Positions 17,426 through 27,315 of a DNA stretch of 64,000 nt are shown here, piece by piece (within the stretch, counting starts at the first letter, position 1; each line of letters opens with the position of its first letter). The stretch spans positions 441,624 to 505,623 of the forward strand of contig CAVWYT010000011.1 of assembly GCA_963759295.1 (NCBI GenBank), read 5' to 3'. The notes under the pieces are model-generated. The model was not told the DNA's origin and ran no database searches. It saw nothing but the letters and a program-made list of their open reading frames with translations. This stretch comes from WHSW01 sp963759295. GTDB taxonomy: Bacteria; Actinomycetota; Thermoleophilia; Solirubrobacterales; 70-9. The position numbers were made by a program, and so were the translations under genes.

Positions 17426-20400
17426 TCAGCCCTCGAGCGCCGTGAGCACGATGCGCTCCTGCTCGAGGCGGTGCGCGGCCGGGTAGCCCTCGCTCGGGCT
17501 CGAGCGCTGCGGGCGACCGACGTACTGGAGCTCGACGCCGTCCGGCACGAGCTCGGGCAGGCGGCGGGCCATCACGCTCCAGGCTCCCATGTTCTTCGGC
17601 TCCTCCTGGGCCCAGACGACCTTTTTGATCCCGGGATAGGAGGCGATCAGCTTCTCGAGCTCGTTGCGCGCGAACGGGTAGAGCAGCTCGACCCGCGCGA
17701 CCGCGACCGAGCTCGCGTCGGCGCGGCGCTCGTGCCCGTCGATGTCGTAGAAGACCTTGCCGTTACAGAGGACGAGCCGGTCGATCTCCTCGCGGCGGCT
17801 CGCGGCTCGCGGGTCGTCGAGGACGAACTGGAAGCTGCCGCCGATCAGGTCCTCGAGCGAGGATGCCGCGGCGCGCAGGCGCAGCAGGCCCTTCGGTGTG
17901 AAGACGACCAGGGGGCGCGGCTTCGCGATCCGCGCCTGGCGGCGCAGGAGGTGGAAGTACTGGGCGGCCGTGGTCGGATTTGCGAGCCGGATGTTGCCCT
18001 CCGAGCCGAGCTGGATGAAACGCTCGATGCGGGCGCTCGAATGCTCCGGGCCGGCGCCCTCGTAGCCGTGCGGCAGCAGCAGGGTGAGGCGAGTCGTCTG
18101 GCCCCACTTCGACTCGCCGGCGACGATGAAGCTGTCGATGATCACCTGCGCGGAGTTCGCGAAGTCGCCGAACTGCGCCTCCCAGACGATCAGGCTCTCC
18201 GGCGAGGCGGCCGAGTAGCCGTACTCGAACCCGAGGCAGCCGGCCTCCGAGAGCGGGCTGTTGTGGAGCTCGAACGGCGCCAGGGCGTTGGAGAGGTTCT
18301 GGATCGGCACGTACCTGAGGCCGGTCTTCTCGTCGTGCAGGGCGAGGTGGCGGTGCGAGAACGTGCCGCGCTCGGTGTCCTGGCCGGTGAGCCGGATGTG
18401 GGTGCCCTCGGTCAGCAGGGAGGCGAAGGCCAACGCCTCGGCGTGACCGAACTCGATCTCGCCGGAGTCGAGCTTCTCGATCCGCGAGGTCAGCGGCTTG
18501 CGCAGCTTGCGGTGGATCGCGAAGCTGTCCGGGACCGTGAGCAGCTCCTCGTTGAGCGAGCGCAGTCGCTTCTCCGAGACCGCGGTCTCGACCTCGGGGC
18601 TCTTGGTGCGGTCGAGCTCGCCGGTGCCGACAGCGGTCGAGCTCGGGTCCTCGTACTCGCCCGCCTCCATCTTCGCGCGCAGCGCGTTCAGGTCGCTCTG
18701 GAGCCGCTCGAGCCGCTGCTTTCCCTCGGCCTCGACCTGTTGATCGTCGACGACGCCCTCAGCGACCAGCTGCCTGGCGTAGATCTCCGAGACCGGCGCG
18801 TGGTCCTTGATCTGCGCCGCCATCCTCGGCTGCGTGTAGGCGGGCTCGTCGGTCTCGTTGTGGCCGTAGCGGCGGTAGCCGATCAGGTCGATGACCACGT
18901 CGCGGCCCCACTGCTCGCGGTAGGCCATCGCCAGCCGGACCGCCGAGATGCAGGCCTCGACGTCGTCGGCGTTGACGTGGATGATCGGGCAGTTGAAGCC
19001 CTTCGCCATGTCGCCGGCGTAGGGTGTCGAGCGCTCCTCGCTCGGGTCGGTCGTGAAGCCGACCTGGTTGTCGGTGATCAGGTGGATCGTGCCGCCGGTC
19101 GAGTAGCCCCGCAGCGACTGCAGGTTGAGCGTCTCGGCGACCACGCCCTGGCCGGGGAAGGCGGCGTCGCCGTGCAGCAGCACCGGCACGGCGACGTGCG
19201 GGTTGTGATGCAGCTTCGGCCCCGAGTGCTCGGTCTGCGCCGCGCGGGCGCCGCCGGTGACCACCGGGTCGACGAACTCGAGGTGGCTCGGGTTCGGGTG
19301 CAGCCGCATCTTCACCTGCTCGCCGTCGCGAGTCTCGAGAAGGCCCTCGGCGCCGTGGTGGTACTTGACGTCGCCGGTGCCCGAGTGCGGGATCGCGGCG
19401 ATCGCCTTCACCTGGTCGAGCGCCTTCGCGCCCTCGAACTCGGCCAGGATCGATTCGACGGAGCGGCCGAGGTTGTGGGCGAGGACGCTGAGCCGGCCGC
19501 GGTGGGCCATCCCGATCACGACCTCCTCGGCGCCGTTCTGCCGCGCCAGGGTCGCGATCTCGTCGAGCATCGGCACGTCGCGTCGAGGCCCTCGATCGAG
19601 AACATCTTCTGGCCCAGGTAGGCCTTCTGGAGGAAGCGCTCGAACTGGAAGACCTCGATCAGGCGCGAGAGCAGGCCGAGCTTCTCGTCGGGATCGCAGC
19701 GGGGCCCGGTGCCAGCCGGTCTCGATCATCTCCCGCAGCCAGACGCGCTGCTGATGGGAGGACAGGTGCTCGATCTGGTAGGCGATCGTGCCGCAGTAAG
19801 CCTCGCGCATCCGAGGCAGCGCGTCGAGCAGCGTCTCGCCCTCGACCCCGATCCGCAGGATCGAGGCCGGGATCTGCGACATCAGATCGGGCGTCAGGTT
19901 GACGTTCTCGGGATCGAGCGCCGGATCGCCCTTCGGCTCGGCGCCGAGCGGGTTGACGTTCGCGGCCAGGTGGCCGTGGGTGCGGTACGCCTTGAGCAGC
20001 GAGGTCGCCGCCTGCACGGCCTGAAGCAGCTGCAGCTCCGGCTCGGCCGCGACCGCGCTGGCTCGGCCGTGCTCGGGGCGCCGAGCGGCGGCGCGGAGGC
20101 GGAGGCCGGATGCGCGCTGGTGACCACGTTGGTCGCGATCCGCAGCTCCTCCGCGACGCTCTCGTAGAAGCCGTCGTCGCCCTGCAGGAGCTGGTCGAGG
20201 CGTCGCAAGAACGACCCCGACTCCGCCCCCTGGATGATCCGGTGGTCGTAGGTCGAGCTGGTCGTCATCACCTTCGAGATGCCCAGCGCCTTGACCTTGT
20301 CGGCGGGGGCGTGCGCCCACTCGACCGGGTAGGCGAGCGAGCCGCACCGCGACGATCGTCCCCTGCCCGCGCATCAGCCGCGGCACCGAGGCGACGGTTC

Positions 20401-21351
20401 CGAGCCCGCCCGGGTTGGTGAGCGTGATGTTCGTCCCCTGGAAGTCGTCGGTCGAGAGAGCGTTCTCGCGCGTCTTCGTGATCAGGTCCTCGTAGTAGGC
20501 GTGGAAGCCCGAGAAGTCGAGCGTCTCCGCGGCCTTCATGCACGGGACCATCAGGCTGCGCGAGCCGTCCTTGCGCTCGACGTCGACGGCGATCCCGAGG
20601 TTGACGTGGGCCGGCTCGACGACGAACGCCTTGCCGTCGCGCTCCTCGTAGCCGCGCCTCATCACCGGCCACTCGGTCGCGGCCTTGACGATCGCCCAAG
20701 CGATCAGGTGCGTGAACGAGACCTTCATCCCGCGCTCCTCGAGCGCCTCGTTGATCGCCTTGCGCTTCGCGTCGAGCGTGTCCACCGCCAGGGTCCGGAA
20801 CGAGGTCGCGGTCGGCATCTCGCGGCTCTCGTTCATCAGCCGTGGCGAGCGTCCCGGCGGGGCCACGCAGCGGCTTCGCCTCTCCGGTCTCCGCGACGGT
20901 GGGCGCGACGCCGCCGTCGGCCGCGGCGAGCACGTCGGCCTTGACGATCTTGCCGCCGAGCCCGCTGCCACTGACCCCGCCGAGGTCGACGCCCTTGGCG
21001 GCGGCGACCCGGCGCGCCACCGGCGAGGCGTGAGAGTCGGCGCCGTCGCCGGCGACCGGCGCCTCGGGCGCGGCCGGGGCAGGAGCGGCTTCGGCGGGCG
21101 GCGCCGGCGGCGGCATCCGCCCCCGCGGTCATCTCCGCCAGTCCCTGGCCGACCTGGACCGTGTCGTCGGGCTGGACCAGAAGCTTGGTGATCGTCCCGG
21201 CGGCCGGCGCCGGCACCTCGGCGTCGATCTTGTCGGTCGAGACCTCGACCACCGTGTCGCCCTCGGCGACCTGCCGGCCCTCGGAGACGTGCCACTCGAG
21301 GATCGTGCCCTCGGTCACCGACTCGCCCATCTCCGGCATCGAGATGACCAC
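17426..21351 (-). CDS. kgd: fused lipoyl-E2-E1 2-oxoglutarate dehydrogenase/decarboxylase (frame-broken)
   Basis: Multifunctional TCA-cycle enzyme of about 1,300 residues. Order: lipoyl domain with STDKIDAEV (lipoylated Lys), a peripheral-subunit-binding stretch (ASPVARRVAAAKGVDL), E2 succinyltransferase core ending with catalytic DHRIIQGAESG, then the E1 part with HGHLAANVNPLG, IGMAHRGRLSVLAHN, the TPP motif GDAAFPGQGVVAETLNL and QEEPKNMGAWS at the end. Mycobacterial Kgd and corynebacterial OdhA share the E2-E1 fusion but begin with a short helical tail, not a lipoyl domain. Frame changes near 21118, 20842, 20344, 20064, 19700 and 19578 (mostly one extra base, one missing base) leave every motif intact, so assembly error is likely. 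GTG start. Confidence 0.87.
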
Positions 21352-21430
21352 CGTCTCGCCCCGTGGAACGACCGACGTCCCGTCCGCCTCCTCCGCTCCG
21401 CGTCCGGGGGCGGACGGGTCAGCCGCGGGC

Positions 21431-21853
21431 TCACTCGGCGCCGTCGTGCTCGATGGCGGTCTCGATCACCCCGGGCTGCGCGGAGTCGGAGTCCACCGAC
21501 TCGTCGCCGAGGTCCGCGTCGCCCTCTCCACCGCCCATCACGAGGCCCGCCTTGGTCTCCTCGAGCGGCGACGGATCGGCCGACGCCCCGTTGCCGGAGC
21601 CGGCTCCGTTCGGGTCGATCTGCGCCAGCGCCTGGCCGACCTCGACCGTGTCGTCGGGCTGGGCGAGCAGCTTGGTGATCACGCCGCTCGTCGGCGCCGG
21701 CACCTCGGCGTCGATCTTGTCGGTCGAGACCTCGACCACCGTGTCGCCCTCGGCGACCTCCTGGCCCTCGGAGACGTGCCACTCGAGGATCGTGCCCTCG
21801 GTCACCGACTCCCCCATCTGGGGCATCTGGACCTCGACCACGCCCTCCGCCAT
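21431..21853 (-). CDS. stand-alone lipoyl-domain protein
   Basis: 140 residues. Residues 1-80 are a biotinyl/lipoyl domain (EVQMPQMGESVTEGTI, then VEVSTDKIDAEVPAP with the acceptor Lys), nearly identical to the first domain of the fused enzyme 80 bp downstream. The rest is a Gly/Asp/Ser-rich acidic tail without catalytic or subunit-binding domain. It is probably a free lipoyl carrier for the oxoglutarate dehydrogenase, or a broken-off copy of an E2 N-terminus. ATG start; same strand and likely same transcript as the fused gene. Confidence 0.83.
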   Translation of the reverse strand: MAEGVVEVQMPQMGESVTEGTILEWHVSEGQEVAEGDTVVEVSTDKIDAEVPAPTSGVITKLLAQPDDTVEVGQALAQIDPNGAGSGNGASADPSPLEETKAGLVMGGGEGDADLGDESVDSDSAQPGVIETAIEHDGAE

Positions 21854-22058
21854 CAGAAGGATCGCCCTGGCGACGAAAGCGGCGCGTGCATCGGTTCGAA
21901 CGGTCGCGCTGGCGGCGAAGGCGGGGTGTGCATCGGTTCCTCTGAGTCTATGAGGTTGGCCCTCGGAGGCGCGTCGCTTTTCCCGTTCCCGCACGCGACT
22001 TCCCGGCGGAGCGCACCGATCGCCGTCGCCGGGCTCCGCGAGACCCGAACTCTGCCGA

Positions 22059-22364
22059 TCAGGCGATCCGCGCGACGAGCACGACGTCGTTGAGCAGCGT
22101 GTCGCGGATGTCGCGTTCGAGGAACGTGAGCGCCGGGGCCGAGTGCGAGCAGAACCCGCAGCGCAGCACGGCCCGCGGCCGGATCCGCGGCGCCGGGGAG
22201 AGCGGCAGCGAGCACGACGGGCAGACGAGCGCTCCGCGGGCGAGGACCTGGACGCCGCTTTCGACCAGGCGCCGATCCTCGCCGACGGCCGAGCCGCCGG
22301 TGCGGCCGAGCTTGACGTCGGGCTCGCCGCGATCGCCCGGATCGGGTGCGACCTCAAACGCCAT
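22059..22364 (-). CDS. small zinc-ribbon protein of unknown function
   Basis: 101 residues. Two Cys pairs, CPSC and CGFC about 20 residues apart (ALVCPSCSLPLSP, then AVLRCGFCSHS), form a likely zinc ribbon; an upstream part has GGSAVGEDRRL. The C-terminal helix is LERDIRDTLLNDVVLVARIA. Not recognised as a named family. Lies between the lipoyl protein and the divergent reductase operon; an upstream ATG eight codons earlier is possible, but MAFEVAPDPG looks like the better start. Confidence 0.6.
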   Translation of the reverse strand: MAFEVAPDPGDRGEPDVKLGRTGGSAVGEDRRLVESGVQVLARGALVCPSCSLPLSPAPRIRPRAVLRCGFCSHSAPALTFLERDIRDTLLNDVVLVARIA

Positions 22365-22447
22365 CAGCCACTCCGATCGCCGGGGCATCGGTTCACCCGG
22401 CTAATAGTAGGGTCCGGTTGGAGCGAGTCGTAGCTGAAGGAGAGTCA

Positions 22448-24580
22448 ATGAGCTACTTCGTAACCGGGGCGACGGGCTTCATCGGTCGTAACCTCGTCGA
22501 GCTCCTGCTCGAGCGCGAGGGGACGATCTACGTTCTCGTCCGCGAGGGCTCCAAGGGCCGGCTCGAGGAGCTGCGCAACCGCTGGGGGGCGGACGAGACG
22601 CGCGTCGTCGGCATCGTCGGGGATCTCTCCCAGCCGCGGCTCGGCGTCTCCGACGCCGACATGGAGGAGCTCGAGGGACGAATCGATCACCTCTTCCACC
22701 TCGCCGCGATCTACGACATGACCGCAGACGCGATCTCGCAGCGGGTCGCCAACGTCGAGGGCACCAGGCACATGGTCGAGTTCGCGGAGGCGGCCGGCGC
22801 CGGCTGCGTCCACATGGTCAGCTCGATCGCCGCCGCCGGCCTCTACCGGGGGGTGTGGCGCGAGGACATGTTCGAGGAGGCCCAGGACCTCGACGTCCAT
22901 CCCTACTTCCGGACCAAGCACGAGTCCGAGGGCGTGGTCCGCACCGAGTGCTCGCGCCCATGGCGCGTCTACCGGCCCGGGATCGTGGTCGGCAACTCCG
23001 AGACCGGCGAGATGGACAAGGTCGACGGCCCCTACTACTTCTTCAAGCTGATCCGCCGGATCCGCAACACGGTGCCGCAGTGGATGCCGATGCTCGGGAT
23101 CGAGGGCAGGGAGATCAACATCGTCCCGGTCGATTTCGTCGTCCGCGCGATCGACCACATCGCGCACACCGAGGGGCTCGACGGCCGGGCGTTCAGCCTC
23201 ACCGATCCGAACCCGCCGACCGCCGGCGAGGTGATCGACACTTTCGCGGCCGCGGCGCATGGTCCCCAGGCGTCGGTCCGCCTGCCGGCGGGCGCCGTCG
23301 ACGCGCTCGAGCCGCTGGTCAAGCTCGGCCTCACCGCGGTCCCGCTCGGGGACGCGCTGGCCGATCGCGTGCTCGCCGACCTCGGGATCCCGCGCCAGGT
23401 CCTGCTCTACGTCAACTACCCGACCCATTTCGACTCGCGCCAGACGCAGGCGGCGCTCGCCGGAACCGACATCGGCGTGCCGCCTTTGGAGGCTTACGCC
23501 GGCAAGCTCTGGGACTACTGGGAGCGCCACCTCGACCCCGACCTGTTCCGTGACCGGACGCTGATGGGCGCGGCCCGCGGCCGCGCCGGCCTGATCGGGG
23601 GCATCAGCCAGATCATCGAGCAGCAGATCCCCGATGAGCTGATGCGGCTCGGCCGACGCCTGCAGGGCAACGTCTCGCTGCAGAAGGCGGTCCGGGGGCG
23701 AGTCGTGATGGTCACCGGCGCCTCCTCGGGGATCGGCAAGTCGGCGGCGCTCAAGATCGCCGACGCGGGCGGCATCGTGCTGCTCGTCGCCCGGACGCCG
23801 GAGAAGCTCGAGGCGACGCAGCAGCAGATCGAGGCCGGAGGCGGGACCGCCTACATCCACCGCTGCGACCTCTCGGATTTCGACGACATCGACCGGATGG
23901 CGGAGGAGGTGCTCGCCGAGCACGGCCACGTCGACGTCCTCGTCAACAACGCCGGCCGCTCGATCCGGCGCTCGATCGCGCTCTCCTACGATCGTCCCCA
24001 CGACTTCGAGCGCACGATCCAGCTCAACTATCTGGGCGCGGTGCGGCTGATCCTCAAGGTCCTGCCGTCGATGCGCCAGCGTCGCTCGGGTCAGATCGTC
24101 AACATCAGCTCGATCGGCGTGCAGACGAACATGCCGCGGTTCTCGGCCTACGTCGCCTCGAAGGCGGCCCTGGACGCGTTCAGCCGCTGCATCGCGTCGG
24201 AGATCGTCGACGACGGCGTCCACATCACGACGATCAACATGCCGCTCGTCCGCACACCGATGATCGCGCCGACCAAGATGTACGACCGGTTCCCGACGAT
24301 CACGCCCGACGAGGCCGCCGACATGATCTGCGAGGCGATCATCCACAAGCCGAAGCGGATCGCGACCCCGATGGGGACCCTGGGACAGATCCTCTACGCG
24401 CTCAACCCGAAGTCGATCGACTACATCCTCAACACGGCCTACCACCTGTTCCCCGACTCCGCGGCCGCCAAGGGCGACCCGAAGGAGGCGACGAAGGCGG
24501 CGCCGGGATCGTCGACCGACGAGCAGGCCAACCGCCAGCAGGTCCTGTTCGCGAACCTGATGCGGGGCGTGCATTGGTAG
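22448..24580 (+). CDS. two-domain fatty acyl-CoA/thioester reductase (SDRe-SDRc fusion)
   Basis: 710 residues. Residues 1-370 form an extended SDR domain (YFVTGATGFIGRNLVELLL; YFRTKHESE in place of the usual Y-x-x-x-K), of the fatty acyl-CoA reductase/thioester reductase type. Residues 415-680 form a classical SDR domain (VMVTGASSGIGKSAAL, VLVNNAGRSIRRS, YVASKAALDAF). This layout matches mycobacterial AcrA1-like reductases that convert acyl-CoA to aldehyde or alcohol for wax and ether lipids. ATG with GAAGGAGAG eight bases upstream. First gene of a tight three-gene run. The C-terminus is acidic, then ends MRGVHW, a motif shared with the next protein. Confidence 0.87.
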   Translation: MSYFVTGATGFIGRNLVELLLEREGTIYVLVREGSKGRLEELRNRWGADETRVVGIVGDLSQPRLGVSDADMEELEGRIDHLFHLAAIYDMTADAISQRVANVEGTRHMVEFAEAAGAGCVHMVSSIAAAGLYRGVWREDMFEEAQDLDVHPYFRTKHESEGVVRTECSRPWRVYRPGIVVGNSETGEMDKVDGPYYFFKLIRRIRNTVPQWMPMLGIEGREINIVPVDFVVRAIDHIAHTEGLDGRAFSLTDPNPPTAGEVIDTFAAAAHGPQASVRLPAGAVDALEPLVKLGLTAVPLGDALADRVLADLGIPRQVLLYVNYPTHFDSRQTQAALAGTDIGVPPLEAYAGKLWDYWERHLDPDLFRDRTLMGAARGRAGLIGGISQIIEQQIPDELMRLGRRLQGNVSLQKAVRGRVVMVTGASSGIGKSAALKIADAGGIVLLVARTPEKLEATQQQIEAGGGTAYIHRCDLSDFDDIDRMAEEVLAEHGHVDVLVNNAGRSIRRSIALSYDRPHDFERTIQLNYLGAVRLILKVLPSMRQRRSGQIVNISSIGVQTNMPRFSAYVASKAALDAFSRCIASEIVDDGVHITTINMPLVRTPMIAPTKMYDRFPTITPDEAADMICEAIIHKPKRIATPMGTLGQILYALNPKSIDYILNTAYHLFPDSAAAKGDPKEATKAAPGSSTDEQANRQQVLFANLMRGVHW

Positions 24581-24606
24581 CCGCGCCCGCGCGGCTCGTC
24601 TGACGG

Positions 24607-25638
24607 ATGCCACCGTCCAGCGACGAGCAGCGTTCCGAATCGAGCGGGTCGCCGTCGCTGTCGAGCCACGTCTCCGCGTTCGCGCGCGTTGCCCGCGAGC
24701 TGCCGCGCAACCTGCCGATCCCGAACCCGCTGCAGCGCCGCACCCTCGAGCGAGCGGTCGGGGGCAAGGTCGTCCTGATCACCGGGGCGTCGTCGGGGAT
24801 CGGCCGAGCGCTGGCGCTCCAGGTCGGCGAGGCCGGCGGCGAGGTGGTGCTGGTCGCACGCACCCGCGAGCGGCTCGAGGAGGTCGCCGAGCGGATCCGC
24901 GGCTCGGGGGGAGCAGCGCACGTCAACCCGTGTGACCTGTCTGATCTCGAGGCGACCGGCTCGATGGCCGACGAGGTGCTCGCCGAGCACGGACACGTCG
25001 ACATCCTCGTCAACAACGCCGGCCGCTCGATCCGACGCTCGATCGCGCGCTCGTACGAGCGCATCCACGACTTCGAGCGCACGATGCAGCTCAACTACCT
25101 GGGGCCGGTGCAGCTGATCCTGAAGCTGCTGCCGCCGATGCGCGAGCGCCGCAGTGGCCAGATCGTCAACGTCTCGACCATGGGCGTGCAGACCAACGTG
25201 CCGCGCTTCTCCGCCTACATCGCCTCGAAGGCGGCGCTCGACGCCTTCTCGCGCTCGATCGCCTCGGAGATCGTCGACGACCGGGTCGCGATCTCGACCG
25301 TATACATGCCGCTGGTCCGCACGCCGATGATCGAGCCGACCGACCATTACCGGTACTTTCCGGCGCTCTCGCCCGAGCAGGCGGCGGGGATGGTCTGCGA
25401 CGCGATCGTCCACCGGCCGAAGAAGGCGTCGACCGTCGCCGGGCGATTCGCCGAGGTCAGCTACGCGACCGTCCCCCGAGTCCAGGACGCGATCGTCAAC
25501 GCCGGCTACAAGCTCTTCCCCGAGACCGGCGGGCCGACCCAGGCCCGCGATCGGCCCGCGGCCGATGGCGCCGAGGCCGAGGCCCCAACCGCCGAGCAGA
25601 AGGCGTTCGCCCGCGCGACCAAGGGGATCTACTGGTAG
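24607..25638 (+). CDS. SDR oxidoreductase, paralogue of the reductase C-terminal domain
   Basis: 343 residues: an N-terminal helical lead (residues 1-50) and a classical SDR (VVLITGASSGIGRALAL, ILVNNAGRSIRRS, YIASKAALDAF). Nearly residue-for-residue like the second domain of the preceding protein, including the AEHGHVDxLVNNAGRSIRRS block and a C-terminal KGIYW tail, so the two arose by tandem duplication. May reduce a fatty aldehyde, or a keto group on dihydroxyacetone-phosphate lipids. 26 bp after the previous stop, and its own stop overlaps the start of the flavoenzyme. Confidence 0.88.
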   Translation: MPPSSDEQRSESSGSPSLSSHVSAFARVARELPRNLPIPNPLQRRTLERAVGGKVVLITGASSGIGRALALQVGEAGGEVVLVARTRERLEEVAERIRGSGGAAHVNPCDLSDLEATGSMADEVLAEHGHVDILVNNAGRSIRRSIARSYERIHDFERTMQLNYLGPVQLILKLLPPMRERRSGQIVNVSTMGVQTNVPRFSAYIASKAALDAFSRSIASEIVDDRVAISTVYMPLVRTPMIEPTDHYRYFPALSPEQAAGMVCDAIVHRPKKASTVAGRFAEVSYATVPRVQDAIVNAGYKLFPETGGPTQARDRPAADGAEAEAPTAEQKAFARATKGIYW

Positions 25639-27242
25639 GCGGGCGAGCGCGCAAGCACTGGGGCTGGGGCTACGCCGATCAAGCGCCGGCGCCGGCCGCG
25701 CTGGACGCCGCGGCCGCGGAGATCCACGAGCGGCTCGGGTTCGGCGCCGCCCCCGAGCAGCCGGTGGCGCTGGAGGCGATCGGGCTGCCGGCGCCGCGGC
25801 TGGCGCCCCCGGGCACGCTGGCGGCGATCTGCTCGAGCGATCGCCACGACCGCGTCTCGCACGCGCTCGGCAAGGCCTACCGCGACGTCGTCCGTGGCTT
25901 TCGCGGCCGGGTCGACAACCCCCCGGACGTGGTCGCCCGCCCGCGCGAGGAGGCCGAGCTCGAGGCGCTGCTCTCCTGGTGCGCCGACGCCCGTGCGGCG
26001 GCGATTCCTTACGGGGGAGGCACGAGCGTGGTCGGCGGGATCGAGCCCCGAGTCGGTGACGGGTACGCGGGCGCCGTCTCGATCGACCTCGGTGCGCTCG
26101 ATCGAGTGCTCGAGGTCGACCCGGTCTCGCGCGCGGCGCGGATCCAGGCGGGCGTGCTCGGTCCGGCGCTCAACGCCCAGCTCGCCGAGCGTGGCCTCAC
26201 CCTCCGGCACTTCCCGCAGTCGTTCGAGTACTCGAGCCTCGGCGGTTGGATCGCCACCCGCGCCGGCGGGCATTTCGCCACCGTCTGGACCCACATCGAC
26301 GATCTGGTCGAATCGGTGCGAGCGATCACGCCGACGGGCGCCTGGGAGAGCCGGAGGCTTCCCGGCTCGGGCGCCGGACCGAGCCCCGATCGGATGCTGA
26401 TCGGCTCCGAGGGGATCCTCGGGGTGATCACCGAGGCCTGGGTGCGGGTGCACGAGCGCCCCGAGCACAAGCGCTCGGCCGGGATCGAGTTCGAGTCGTT
26501 CGCCGCCGGCGCCGAGGCGGTGCGCGCGCTGGCCCAGTCCGGCCTCAATCCGGCCAACTGCCGCCTGCTCGACGAGGCCGAGTCGAGGCTCACCGGCACA
26601 GGCGAGCGGGCCACGCTCGTGCTCGGCTTCGAGGCCGCGCACCAGCCGGTCGACACGCTCATGGACCAGGCGCTCGAGCTGGTCCACGACCACGGCGGCA
26701 AGCCGGTGAGCGAGCGACGATCGGCCGCCGACGGAGCACGCGACGCCGTCTCCTCCTGGCGCCGGGCGTTCCTCGGGGCGCCCTATCTGCGCGACACCCT
26801 GGTCGCCTGCGGAGTCCTCTCCGAGACCTTCGAGACCGCGATCACCTGGGATCGGTTCGCAGAGTTTCATGCTGCGGTCAGCGAGACCGCGCACCGCGCC
26901 GTGGCGCGCTCGACGGGGGTCGAAGCCGAGGGCGACGGCGCGCCGAAGCTGACCTGCCGGTTCACCCACGTCTATCCCGATGGTCCGGCCCCGTACTTCA
27001 CGATCCTCGCGCCGGCGCGCCGCGGCTCGGAGGTCGAGCAGTGGGACGAGATCAAGGCGGCGGTCTCCGAGACGGTGATCGAAGCGGGCGGCACGATCAC
27101 CCACCATCACGCGGTCGGCCGCGACCACCGACCGTTCTACGACCGCCAGCGCCCGGGCCCGTTCGCCGCGGCGCTCCGGGCCGCGAAGCGCGCCGTCGAT
27201 CCGTCGTCGATCCTCAACCCGGGTGTGCTGGTCGACCCGTAG
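25632..27242 (+). CDS. FAD-dependent alkyldihydroxyacetonephosphate synthase-like enzyme
   Basis: About 536 residues of the AGPS branch of the VAO/PCMH flavoprotein family, which swaps the acyl chain of acyl-DHAP for a fatty alcohol to form an ether bond. Seen: N-terminal RKHWGWGYADQ (animal AGPS has an N-GWGY motif here), FAD loop PYGGGTSVVGG, SSLGGWIATRAGG with IDDLVESVRAITP, LIGSEGILGVITEAW, and the catalytic His run THHHAVGRDH. The conserved N-terminus is in frame but has no ATG/GTG/TTG; CTG at 25632, overlapping the SDR stop, is the only nearby start. The first GTG (25764) would drop conserved residues. Some bacterial relatives have unknown substrates. Confidence 0.82.
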   Translation: MVGGRARKHWGWGYADQAPAPAALDAAAAEIHERLGFGAAPEQPVALEAIGLPAPRLAPPGTLAAICSSDRHDRVSHALGKAYRDVVRGFRGRVDNPPDVVARPREEAELEALLSWCADARAAAIPYGGGTSVVGGIEPRVGDGYAGAVSIDLGALDRVLEVDPVSRAARIQAGVLGPALNAQLAERGLTLRHFPQSFEYSSLGGWIATRAGGHFATVWTHIDDLVESVRAITPTGAWESRRLPGSGAGPSPDRMLIGSEGILGVITEAWVRVHERPEHKRSAGIEFESFAAGAEAVRALAQSGLNPANCRLLDEAESRLTGTGERATLVLGFEAAHQPVDTLMDQALELVHDHGGKPVSERRSAADGARDAVSSWRRAFLGAPYLRDTLVACGVLSETFETAITWDRFAEFHAAVSETAHRAVARSTGVEAEGDGAPKLTCRFTHVYPDGPAPYFTILAPARRGSEVEQWDEIKAAVSETVIEAGGTITHHHAVGRDHRPFYDRQRPGPFAAALRAAKRAVDPSSILNPGVLVDP

Positions 27243-27315
27243 CGGACACGGAGTGCCCCGGCTCATGCCCCCGGATGGCATCGAGGCGTAGCCTGCGGTG
27301 AGAGGAGTACACGGG

